Of a DNA stretch of 64,000 nt, positions 45,661 to 56,254 are shown piece by piece (positions within the stretch are counted from its first letter, which is position 1; each line of letters opens with the position of its first letter). Below the pieces are notes generated by a model. It saw only the letters and a program-made list of their open reading frames with translations. It ran no database searches and was not told the DNA's origin. The stretch is from the NCBI GenBank assembly GCA_023653785.1, contig JAMKCH010056532.1, positions 1 to 64,000 on the forward strand. Direction: 5' to 3'. This DNA is from Ophioderma brevispina. Its lineage: Eukaryota > Echinodermata > Ophiuroidea > Amphilepidida > Ophiodermatidae. Made by a program: the position numbers and the translations under genes.

Positions 45661-46689
45661 GATAAATATGAATAACCAGTTAGTAATATTAACAATATCC
45701 AAATATGGTTGTAGTTTTATTTCCATAAGAACGAAAATCCCCAAATGCCAAAAAATCCCCCCAAATCCTGCAAATTTATGTAAATTTCAGGGCATATGGA
45801 AAGAAATAAACTATTTTTGAGGAGATATTGGTACTATCCCGGGCTATAATAAAACGGAAATTTGAACTTAATAGCTTACAGGAGTAGATATATGATAGGT
45901 TTCTGATATTTATCTAGACGAACACCTTTGTATGCAATTACCATATTAAATGAGTAACATAAACCTTTGACCTACACATGCAGACCCTTGCATACTTCTC
46001 TGGAACAACTTCAGACAGTCTCTTTCATTCATACCAAAAACTTCATGTAGTACGCTTATTGCAACTACCTTGAAAAATAAGCCTCTTCTTGGACCCATCC
46101 TCCTTGCCTAGAGTGCGTATAATCACATAAACTTTTGGGCACCTCGAAAATGGTCATGCTTTTTCAGGAAAAATCTGCCCATCTAGGTTAAAAATAAATC
46201 ATCGTGCATGCCTGACCTCATCTTACCGTGCTATGCTCCAAAGTTGCACTGTTGAAAGAGAACACAACACCCAGGGGAGGGCGGCCATGCAGGCGCGTAA
46301 CAAGGATTATTTTAGGGGGGTGCGGGAACTTGAGAAAACGTGGACTTTTTTTTCGAAAAAGGGGACCTTTTTTGGTAAAAGTGGACCTAACCCCCTAAGA
46401 TGGTCCTTTTTTGTCCTTTTTTGAAACAATTTTTATCACCAAAGTGTGGACTTTTGTGGCAAAATTCTCTAAATTTTGGACCTTTGGTCAAAAATCAGCA
46501 AAAAGTGGAACTGTTTTCAATTTTGTGGAATTTGGGGGAGCGTTTTGCGCTACCGCCAAACCCCCGAAAATGTCGGAGATTGTGGCCCGAAATCAGCTCC
46601 AGGACCATGACAAAGTATTTTATTCAAAGGCAGATTTCAATATTTTTCTACCTTCAATCCACAAACTCTGGATGTTTTTATGCTTCCAA
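45661..46689. other. no gene; degenerate GGACC-T repeats near 46330-46520
   Basis: 46289 starts CAGGCGCGTAACAAGGATTATTTTAGGGGGG, shaped like an hAT-type MITE end, but I could not find the other end. 46330-46520 repeats short GTGGACCTTTT- or TTTTTGG-like words. No gene. Confidence 0.4.
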
Positions 46690-46775
46690 TCTCCAACTCC
46701 CTGGAGTTGGATTCGAATCCACACCTTTAGATAACAAGACGAGCGCCCACAAGACAACGCACGCAACCGAGCCGG
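46690..46775 (-). mobile_element. tRNA-derived SINE head, minus strand
   Basis: On the minus strand a region starting GGCTCGGTTGCGTG (A-box-like) leads to GCGCTCGTCTTGTTATCTAA and then a B-box GGATTCGAATCC (46709-46720 on the plus strand). The arrangement matches a tRNA-derived SINE promoter rather than a working tRNA, because the arms do not fold cleanly. The body downstream is not recognisable. Confidence 0.6.
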
Positions 46776-47739
46776 CAGAAAGTTGTTCTTTGTAATACTT
46801 CAATATAAAATTAAACGGAATAAAGCGAACAAAATAATAAGAATAGAGCCCCTATGGAGACGAGGGGGGGGTGTTGAAAATATATGCTCCTGGAGCCTGA
46901 TTTCGGGCCAAAATCTCAAGAACCACCCCCTGCGAAGGGCCTGCGGGCAATGAAATAGCAATTCAAGATGTCACCATTGGTTAACAATTTTACGAAAAAT
47001 TTGAATTTTTATTGTTGTCAAGGAATTATTTTCTTATTCCAAAACCGTGGAGTAGAAAGAATCAACTTCCACTAGGAAGGGTTATTTTCTGACATTTTTT
47101 TTAAATGAATACAGGAATGAGGACGAGGTTGCATGTAGGTCATGGGATCCAACCATGACCGACCCACATCCAAAGCACCCAAATTGGTTGTGGTTTGCAT
47201 CAGATTGCTGTAATTCTTTAGACATTTTTTTGGTGAGTTTGATATAATGATCGAGGCTTGTACGCCACGGCCTACAGACAAAGACACACACACACACACA
47301 TGGAGTGGGTGCATGCAAGAAAATGCAAATGAACAAAAGTGGCAACACACTTGTTTTTTCTTCTGGCCAGGAAGATTAATTTTGAATTGAACAAAACCTA
47401 ATGCAGTGGTACACAGTTTCACGTGCATGTGTAAAACAATGCATGTGTTTATTTGTCAGCTGGTAATTAGTAGTCGGGTTGTTCCATATCAAACACCGGG
47501 TTGATATTACCTGTATTTATGGCATTAACTCGGGTTGTGTGCATGATTTACGGAACTTATCAGTAAGGTTACCACTCTTCTGAAACATTTATGACATTAA
47601 AGGGGCATTTCATGATTTACGCCTCATTATTCTATGGGGCATCGTGAGAAAACATTGGTCATAACATGAAAAACCAGAGTCAGATTCAGTACAACTGAAA
47701 TTTGGTTATAATCTTTCTGGTGGATATATCTTAAAGAAC
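46776..47739. other. no recognised feature
   Basis: Has a (CA)n tract at about 47283-47302 and a poly-G run at 46865. Minus-strand frames across 47072-47428 are shaped by the (CA)n tract and are not credible. Confidence 0.4.
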
Positions 47740-48045
47740 CATAAACACAACCTGTACTATAACCTCAGTAGAAGAAACCACATATTTGCTTCAGCGGTCC
47801 ATTGTTTTAGCGCAGTAAAGGAACCATTTGAAAGCTAGGGAGACATAGCGATTCTGGCCGGAGCTGCCTAGATTTGTAGACATGTTGGCCTCAAGGCTGT
47901 TCAATGAAACTGAGACCCGATTATCAGCTGGTCTGTCCACAAAGTTTGCCGGGAGGTAGTTAATTTGCCAACGGTATTGCTAAAGTCCTTGATGCGCGAG
48001 GCCCAAGAAAATTGCCTAGCACAGGTCCGGGAAAGGAATTAAGGT
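47740..48045 (+). repeat. dispersed repeat, copy A
   Basis: Inverse counterpart of 59345-59640. Shared words include CAGCGGT-C-ATTGTTTTAGCGCAGT, AACCATTT-AAAGCTAG-GAGACA, TTCAATGAAACTG, ATCAGCT, TGCGCGAGGCCCA-GAA, TTGCCTAGCAC and GGTCC-GGAAA. Overall similarity is moderate. The ends are not sharply defined. Confidence 0.65.
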
Positions 48046-48609
48046 TTCCAAATTCATAAGTGTGTCATAAAGAAGGGTGTCACCTTAGGGGAACACCCAC
48101 ACTCAAGGAATAATATGAGTATCTTGTATTTCTATGACAGTTTATGACTAGGACCGATTTGTACTGCAATTGGTCTAAGAAAAATGAAATGACTAGTGTT
48201 GTCAAGCTTTGTGTGTAGCAGTTTGTAACAGTGTTATATTGGATGGTCCAAATTGGGTTGCAAACCTGATCAAATTCAACTAGAGCCATTAGCCATGTAC
48301 TATCTAAAAATACTTTTAGCCCCCCCCCCAAAAAAAAACAAGTTTGTTTACAGTAGGCCAACATTTCATTTTTTTACTACAAAGAAAATTTGCATATTTA
48401 TACAAAATAGAAATCAAATTGCCATTTTTGTGTCACCTCGCATTGAGGGCAGGAAGACACTAGGGATCACTTTGGTCAACAGTTGATGTATGTAATCTGT
48501 TGTTGTGTGCTGATGATGTCTGTTGTGAAAAAGGGTTAACATTTGCTTGTAATATCCGGCAAGACTTTGATGGATTTTAAAGCAAACTTCAGTCGTAGAT
48601 GCAACATGG
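48046..48609. other. no recognised feature
   Basis: AT-rich with a short poly-C/poly-A junction at 48320-48338. No gene. Confidence 0.4.
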
Positions 48610-48990
48610 GATCCCGCCATTTGCTGATTAGGTCAAAGGTCACAACCATAGATCAAAGGGTCATGTGAGGTCAAGTGTAAGATGGGCTGAAAATGTAAAA
48701 TTGACATAAATGAAAAGTTAAAGTTCAAATGGAACCAAACTTGAACCTAAGGTGCAACATTGATCCGCATATGTAATGAGGTAAATGTGTCACATCCAAA
48801 GGTCAAAGTCACATCCCAAGGTCAAAGGGTCATGTGAGGTCAAGTTGTAAGATAGGCTGAAAAGTAAAAATTGACCTAAATTGAAAAGTTTAAGTTCAAT
48901 TAGAACCAAACTTGAATCATAGTGCACCATTGGGTCCCTCATTTGTTAATGAGGTCAAAGGTCAAATGCCAAGGTCTAGGTCAAATGAGA
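48610..48990 (+). repeat. AGGTCA tandem repeat (period about 161 bp) with two DR1 sites
   Basis: Units share ATTTG-TAATGAGGTCAAAGGTCA, GGTCAAAGGGTCATGTGAGGTCAAGT, GTAAGAT-GGCTGAAAA, AAATTGAC-TAAAT-GAAAAGTT and GAACCAAACTTGAA. AGGTCA-A-AGGTCA, a perfect DR1 arrangement of nuclear-receptor half-sites, occurs at 48630-48642 and 48952-48964, exactly two periods apart. The middle unit has a one-base-shortened version. Whether the sites are functional cannot be told from sequence. Confidence 0.75.
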
Positions 48991-50240
48991 CCTATCATTA
49001 CAACCGCGACGGCAGGCGACAATGCAGTCCGAGGACCGATGGGTTTTTAAAAATAAGAAGTGATCCGAATTGATATTTTTGTTTTTATAATCAATAATTT
49101 TGAATTCAGATATAATTTGCAACTGTTTGACTTTGACTTGAACCATTTCTGTGGAAAATCATTTCACAAATAAAAAAAATAGAAACATACTTTGCATTTA
49201 GGTTTTGAATACTATTCGGGTACCTACTAGAACACCAACTTGATTTTTTTTTTGGCATTACTGCTACGTAGTGCTAACAATGAACTGGTTTCTTGATTTC
49301 AATATTTAAAATGGACATACAAGCATGTATATGTAATAGTAGACTTTTTTGGTGTGGGGAAAAAAACCCAATTATGTTCATGACATTCATGGACCTGCAA
49401 TGGCCTATCTCGCTTCACAATTCATTACGCATAGTTTCTACAATAGAGGGCTCCAGTTCTATTGGCTGTTTAGTTACATGACTATGCTAATGAGCTTGGG
49501 CTATTAATAGCATGGATGGTGTGTTTTGGGCTTAACCTGGGTCAGAAGTAAAGAAAATTTGAAGGGTGCCTTGAAATAGTTATTGAACGATCAAACCGAA
49601 ACAATTTTCAAGCCATTTTTCACCAAATTCAACCCGGAATGAAGCTTTGTGAAACTACCTTGTTCTTCATGACATCATAGCTTTGTAAAATTGTCTTTAT
49701 TTGAAGTTCTCAATGCTGTGTGTACAGAGTTTTTAGTGTTAAACCATTAATTTTATATGAAAATTTATGGGTCAATTAGCATTAACTTGTTCATTGATAC
49801 TGAAAATGATATGTTTGGCTTATATAGGAACAAGAAATACAATCTTATGCAATCATTTATGTATAGTACTTTTGAAGACAGTGTGCCATGTCCCACTTTA
49901 AAGGCTGTTAAGACCCCCATTTTCAGCATCATTGTCACCCCAAATTTTACCACTGTCACCCAAAGACCCCTATTTTATTGGAAAATTTTCACCCAAAGAC
50001 CCAATTTTGGGGGGTAAAATTTAGGAAATTTGTCACCCCAAAACCCCAATTTTGAGGCAATTTTGCTGTCTTTCACTCATGACGACATTTTTGGCATATC
50101 CTGTCACCGAACGCCCAGGGTTTGGAAGTGCTAGCCTTATACCCATGTGAGTGCCATCCCCAGAGGATAGCACTCGCACACAAAAGACACTATACAGGCA
50201 TTTTGTATTTCATATGTGTAGTTGGGGGGTCAAACTATTA
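48991..50240. other. no gene; CACCCAAAGACCCC words at 49910-50050
   Basis: 49910-50050 repeats short GTCACCCNAA-ACCCC-ATTTT words several times (simple degenerate tandem repeat). The rest is AT-rich without a supported feature. Confidence 0.4.
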
Positions 50241-50677
50241 CCGTAAGCACTCGGGTATAAGCCCCCCCCCCCAAAAGGAAGATTTTACTTCAAAATAGGG
50301 GTGGGCTTATACCCGGGAAGGGGCTAGAACTTGGGAGCAAATTTCAGCTACAAAATTGCAATATCATTTGAAGATTTCAAAAGCATATTATTCACCAGAT
50401 ACCATTTTATGTACACTTCTGTTGTAGCAGATATTAAAACATTAGAAATAAAAGTTCAACTTTCACATCACATTCCTCAAAGAAATTCTAGTAAATAAGC
50501 CATCCCAATGCATTGGGCCCTACTTTGATGGCTCTACAGAATAGTTCCAAAAATGTGATTTTGTTTGTGTAATTACTGTCACATTGTTTTCCTGAATGTA
50601 TGCTAGCTCCTGTATTTTCTTTAAAAATTGGGGGTGGGCTTATACCTGAAGGTGGGCTTATACCCAAGTGGTTACGG
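50241..50677. mobile_element. TA-flanked MITE, CCGTAAGCAC ends
   Basis: The left end CCGTAAGCACTCGGGTATAA and the right end, read in reverse as CCGTAACCACTTGGGTATAA, form terminal inverted repeats continuing into GCCCMCC. TA flanks both ends (50239-50240 and 50678-50679). The GGGCTTATACC motif is repeated inside both ends. Size and TA duplication fit a Tc1/mariner-type MITE. There is no coding content. Confidence 0.8.
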
Positions 50678-50953
50678 TACATGTAATTGCCAATTTAAGC
50701 CTGCCCTCTGCAGTTGTAAACGCAATCTGCTGGTCCATGTATACTACACCAGTGATTTGGTCTTAGCAATGGACACGAAATTACATTTAATTTAAAAGAA
50801 TTTGTCTTATTAAGTGTACTTTTCATGACCAATTACATTTCAAACTGTCATATTGTACTTGATATGAAATAAACATTTTTCCAAATTTTGTATGAAGCAA
50901 AGTGTACTTAGATTGTACATTTATTGTCCTTGTGTACCCGAACTGCACTTTAA
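50678..50953. other. short spacer
   Basis: AT-rich sequence between two MITEs, with no feature recognised. Confidence 0.4.
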
Positions 50954-51407
50954 AGCGGCACAGGCACAGGCACATTTTCACAAAATATGAAATTTCTTCA
51001 ATTTGCTCTCAAATGATAGTCTAGGCCATTGGAAGAATAGAGATATTTTACACATAAAAGTTAGCCTTCAAATTACCTGGATGTCTTTAAACTCTTATTA
51101 ATGCCCTGATCTGTTTTGAGTGTGTTATTTTTAAGTTTTCCGTAACTTTAATCAACAAATGTGTATATTACATGAATATCATAGACTCGTACTAATTGAT
51201 ATTAAACCACCAAGGTCACAGATCAGTCAAACAGGGTGCATGCCTTGGGAAACATGCATATGGCATGCGTTTTCTAGTGTTAAATGCCATTTCCGTCGTC
51301 TGCTGAATTAATGTCGCTGGCGACATACCCATAAGGACACTGATTTGGTTTTAATCGTTTGATGTTGGTGTATATAAAAGCTATTTTTCAAATGTGCCAG
51401 TGTCTCT
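50954..51407. mobile_element. TTAA-flanked MITE (family K), dispersed copy 3
   Basis: TTAA (50950-50953 and 51408-51411) flanks AGCGGCAC…GTGCCAGTGTCTCT. Interior words AATTTCTTCAATTTGCT, GTCTAGGCCATTGGAAGAA, AACTTTAATCAACAAATGTG, TGAATAT…GACTCGTACT, CGTCGTCTGCTGAATT and TGTATATAAAAG match 6986-7522. This copy lies outside the tandem duplication, so it proves that the family is mobile or dispersed. Confidence 0.85.
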
Positions 51408-51648
51408 TTAACTAAAGTACAATCCAAATTCAGTACTTGAGTTGCACGTAGGGTGAGGAGGTGTTTAAAGTAAAGTTCCAAACCTAATGAATACCACTTT
51501 CTCTAAATTTCAATTCAATTTTTTTACATTTTGGCAAAGTCCAGAATTGTACTAATTAGCATTCCTATTCTATGTCTTTTAAAATGTGGGTAAAGAGTAC
51601 ATTTCAAGTACATTTACCTCTTTTTACCAGGGCTGTCTTCAATGTTAA

Positions 51649-52441
51649 CACTTAAGTGACCAAGGGGTTTTCACTCCCGTTGGTGCCCAAGGGGGGGGGG
51701 GGTTCCATGGGACCCCACACTAAGGAAACCACTTTCCCCGAGGGATTTTTTGCACGAAATTTATACCACATGTGAAGGATCATAAGACAACCCCAAATCA
51801 GCAATAAAAAATGATATTTGTTATTTTGGGTGCAAATTAGGGGCAAAATATTGTTTTCAAAACACGCGAAAATTGGGCAAAAAGACGGAAAATTCAAATG
51901 AACCTTGCGCTTACATCAAACATTTTGAAAACTTATTTTATGTCGATATCTATTCTAGAAGACCCAAATTACTTATATTTAACACAAAACCAGCAGTTTT
52001 AGGGAATCCTGTATTTTTTACGGGTGTTGCAAAATACACGTCATTTTCCCATAGAGTTTGTACAGTAACGGTTTGGCAACGTACATGATGAAATTGTTTG
52101 TTTTCAGCACATAAAGGGTTAATTATTTTTAATGTTACTAATAATTGTTTACTTACATGTATGTGTGAACTTATATCAGCTTTGGTTCTCGGTTTCTTAT
52201 TCTTATTTTTAAAAATATTCTCAAATGAGTTCCGTTAGTGCCCAAGGGGGGTTCCATGGGACCCCCACTAATTATCTCATTAACGGCTTGGCCGATTTTA
52301 ATTATTTTGGTATGAAAAGAAGCGCATTTAAAAGTCAGACAATTACAAAAAATTTCGGCGCAAAAATCCCACGCGTAAAGCGGCCAGCGCGAAAACAAAT
52401 TTTGGGGGGTCCCTAGGAACCCCCCCTTGGTCACTTAAGTG
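51649..52441. mobile_element. TTAA-flanked inverted-repeat transposon, 793 bp
   Basis: CACTTAAGTGACCAAGGGG at the left and its complement CCCCCCTTGGTCACTTAAGTG at the right abut TTAA on both sides (51645-51648 and 52442-52445). The terminal ten bases are themselves a palindrome. Subterminal GGTCCCTAGGAACC and GTTCCATGGGACCCC blocks repeat. Inner sequences near 51740-51790 and 52300-52400 are weakly inverted. TTAA duplications suggest piggyBac or Kolobok type. No transposase is present. Confidence 0.8.
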
Positions 52442-52591
52442 TTAATAAAAAATGTGTTTTCACATTAGCTCATTGATAAGGCCAACAAAAAAAACAAGTC
52501 TGTCTCAGATGAAATGTGTAAAATGGTAATGCTTTGCTGCCAAATTTTAATTTTTTAATTTTTTTTTAAATTTCAAGTGAGTAAAACCTAA

Positions 52592-53445
52592 AGGGCAATT
52601 CCACCGTCATGGACGTTACATTTTGCCCACACTCGCTGTATTCAAAATGTATTCCAACATACTTGAAAGCTAAGGAATTTAATTTTATTTCTGGTACTGA
52701 GAGTTAACATACTAATGTTTAACAAGAACATCCAACATCTAGAAAGCTCTTGTTCATTAACAAGAAAATAGCTTCAGAAGTCAGCGTCATGGACGTTACG
52801 ATAATGGACAAGCAGTTTTTTGGACACCATTTATAACCAAAACTCTCTGAAGTTGCAATCTCAAGTTTCATTATTCCTGTTTAGATTTTAACTATGTAAC
52901 ACTTTATTTAACTTGAATTAAAATAAAGGAAAGCACCTTCACTATAATATAGAAAATCTTCTAAGTGTAAATGTCATGGACGTTAAATAATTTGAATTTT
53001 CAACATGCGCTCATTCAAAAATGCAGTAACCCATAGGTATGTTTTTTGGCCCTAGCATGGCTATTATCGTTGTTTGATGCCATAGAACCTAATTTTGAAG
53101 TACATGAGGTTTGAATGGTGGTATATTTAAAATAACCCCTTTGTAGGTCATTATCATGTTTGAGGAGTCCTAAGTGTGTTTAAAATATCGGATCCAAAAC
53201 ATTGGATAATGTAACATAGTGGATGATTAAGACCAATATTAATTGGTCTCGCTATGAGTTTAAAATATTGGCGCGACTACGTCTCTTTCTTTCTTTTTCT
53301 CTTTATTGCCCAATTATTTTTGCAACTCACAAGCTCGACCAATTAATTTGGGCTTAATCCATCCAATTTTATATCAAACTTGGTATGAGGGCGATTTTCT
53401 ATTTTTTTCACACACCTTTGGAAAAACACCTACTTTACATATACC

Positions 53446-53478
<33 letters not shown>

Positions 53479-54474
53479 TATAACGATAACAAATATGTGA
53501 CAGGCTCACGAAATTTGCGCATCTATCTTTATAGTGCCGGTAAATTCATTGAAATATGAATAAATGTGCCATTGAAAACACAGGGGTCAAGCAACTTTCC
53601 CCTGTACAATTCAATTTCCAAGAAATAACTTAGGCCTATCACAAAACTAAAGGTGATAGAAGGGTTGTGAAACCTTGAGCAGGTAAAACTTATTATTATC
53701 TGTTCCAGTTGTTACCCTGGAAGGTTTAGAGGTCTTTAAAAAAAGTTGCGAAAAATGATTGTTTTGCCCTCGTTCCCAATTTTGACCTAAAATGGTCAAT
53801 TTAAGATTCTAATTATCAAAAGTCATTGAAAACGTTCAAGAACAGATTCTCTGACATCAAACATTACCATAACAAACATCCCACAATACCCATTTACGGG
53901 GAGTTTAAATGTGTAACGTCCATGACGGTAACGTCCATGACGCTCATTAGCATATTTCTAATTAGTATAATTATTTTTTTCAGCATTGTTATTTATCTCC
54001 CTATATGTACATTAATATTGTATACTTAGGTTATGATTATAATCAATTGCTGGTAGTGTAGTACAGGAAAAATAGTATAAAACGTCAAGTAAAATTTGAA
54101 ATTAAAAAAAAAAAATCAAAAGTTAAAATGAAAATCAAAAGCGCCCCTCTAGATCAAAACTGCATTTGATTTAAAAGTGTTGGGAAGTATAAAAGTTACC
54201 TATCTTGGTATTATAGGTAAGAAATGAAGACATTTCAGTGGTCAATATTCATAGATACAGGGACTGAAAGATTTGACAGCACCAATTTTAGTAAAAATTG
54301 CAAAAACTCGTGTTGTAAATTCATTTTTTTCCAAAAAACCATAAAAAATAAGAAAAAACACTGAAAATTCAAATTAGAAATGCAGTTATACAGATAAGGT
54401 ATCTTTCTTCCAGTTAATTAAATTGTTGACATTTAAAATGAATTTCAATTTTTAGGGGCTCAAGGAATTGCCCT
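52592..54474. mobile_element. candidate TIR element with GTCATGGACGTTAC motif repeats
   Basis: AGGGCAATTCC (52592-52602) and its complement GGAATTGCCCT (54464-54474) could be short terminal repeats. Inside, GTCATGGACGTTAC occurs at 52606 and 52796, as a 3'-altered form at 52973, and in reverse at 53913-53926 and 53928-53941 (15 bp apart). Forward copies lie in the left part and reverse copies in the right, as expected for subterminal transposase-binding repeats. A 30-base poly-C (53447-53476) lies inside. No target duplication or transposase was identified, so the outer limits are tentative. Confidence 0.45.
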
Positions 54475-56107
54475 AAAAAAAATGCGCAGTCTTCTGAGAC
54501 ATTTTTTTGATTGGCCTAATATGTATTTTCATCTTTTAGTTCTTCTGTGTTGGTAGGCAATTCAAAATCATATGGTGAAGTTGGTATATGTAATACCTAG
54601 TGCGACTGACAAGGAATGTTTGCCACCATAAGTGGATTAGCCAGTTCTCCATTGAGGCCTTTGCTTTTTCCTATTTCCTCCAATGTCATATGATTACACC
54701 TGATCTTATCTCCACAGAGCACCCATAAGAGACAGGTAAATGTGTATAAGGTGGTTAGGTAAAACGCTGATTCTATGTACAATTTTGTTGATTATGTGAT
54801 TAAAATGAAAAACTAATTTGTAATTGAATGGTAATCATCTTGAATTACCATTTACTGGTGTTTTTTTTGATATTCTTTTGAAATATATTTTAATCACCAA
54901 AAACAATTTTGTATTAGTAGTGTATGAATGAATCTTGTTCATGCTTTAGTTACGTAAACATGTTGTCCTTCATTCCAAATGAAGGGTCATATAGATGCAT
55001 TCTATGTTTAAAGAAAAATTATTCACAAAATTCAGAGTTGGTGCTGCCAAAATGTGTGTAAAGCTATCTAATCACAAAGAGTCATCCTGAGCATTTTGAG
55101 TTAGCGAAGGGAGAGTAAATTAAAGACAATATCAGTTGATGATCCGAAAGAATCAAAATATTGTAAATTTTTGCAGGAGGGGAATAGCTTAAAAGTGAAG
55201 AAGAAGCCTCTAGAATTATCATATGTTAACCTTTCAACTGAAGAATTGACCCGAAACCGAAGAAAAGAAAGGAGAGAAAGAAAACGGCAGTTTTCCCAGA
55301 TGCGAACTCCATTCAATTACGTGTAGTAGTAAGTGTCCGAACGGACACTAAGGACTAAAACACCAATTTGTCTTGATAGGTGCTTTTGTCGTATCATTTG
55401 CGGGTATTTAGGATTCGGATACCTATACTTGTTACAAGAATGCAAAAATTGTGGCTTTGTGATGATATTTTCGATTTTCTGATTTTGCAAATCACTGACT
55501 GTGTCTTAATATCGGGAAAAATTTGTAAATTGTTTCATACAGGGTTGTATTTTACATTAAATTCACCCGTTAAGAGTAAATATTTGAAAATTTTCAGGAC
55601 TAGTTTAAAAGTGTAGGATAAATCATTTATAGTGTCTTTAAAATAACAAATAAAACTACACAAAACACAAAAAGTGTTAAAATATTGAATCTTTATAATT
55701 CAATTACATGTAGCATTAAGTGTCCATTACAGACAGTAATCCGATTTTGAGCTTGTCTTCAGCACGGCACACTTAAGAATAAGTCTTATTTTAAAATGTT
55801 GGTCAAGAAAATTAACGGTGGGTGACCTACGACAACCTCTACCCCCTAATTTGCTCCATACAAAATGTGGTTATCAGAAGAAAATCATCTGTTTTGCAAT
55901 AATAGAGATGAAATTTGTACCCATGGAAATGTTTCCAAATGTGGTAACACACGCTGTCCTAGTGGCCAAATTTAGTACACATTTTGTGCTTCTGCTATCC
56001 AAACGGCTGGACCGATTGAACTCGCAATAAGTAATCAAGTGTTTTCAGTAATATGCTTCCATGCAAGGGAGAAAACATGAAAACTGGACCATGATTGGGT
56101 CACCCAC
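54475..56107. other. no recognised feature
   Basis: AT-rich. GTGTCCG-AACGGACAC-like short palindrome at 55330-55346. No gene or repeat partner that I can support. Confidence 0.4.
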
Positions 56108-56254
56108 CAATGGCAGATCCAGGATTTGAAAAATGTCAAAATTACTGGGGGCTGAAAGGCTTTAACTCGTCCAAAATAGCTCAACATGGGCTGATTTTGT
56201 AAGAATTTGCAGAATTACCGGGGGGCGCGCGCCCCCTCCCTGGATCCGCACCTG
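56108..56254. mobile_element. 147-bp inverted-repeat MITE, GGATCC-type hAT-like ends
   Basis: CAATGGCAGATCCAGG at the left pairs with CCTGGATCCGCACCTG at the right. Ends of the CAGTGGCGGATCCAGG type are common in short hAT-like MITEs. The interior is G- then C-rich (GGGGGGCGCGCGCCCCC). A convincing 8-bp duplication is not visible. Confidence 0.6.

Noticed and set aside
46400..46795. Two overlapping plus-strand frames of 107 and 131 codons.
   Set aside because: They cover degenerate GGACC/TTTT repeats and the reverse of a SINE head, so they are repeat-derived.
54709..54736. TCCACAG / GACAG-GTAAAT pair suggesting an 18-nt micro-exon.
   Set aside because: No neighbouring exons or open frame support it, and such pairs occur by chance.
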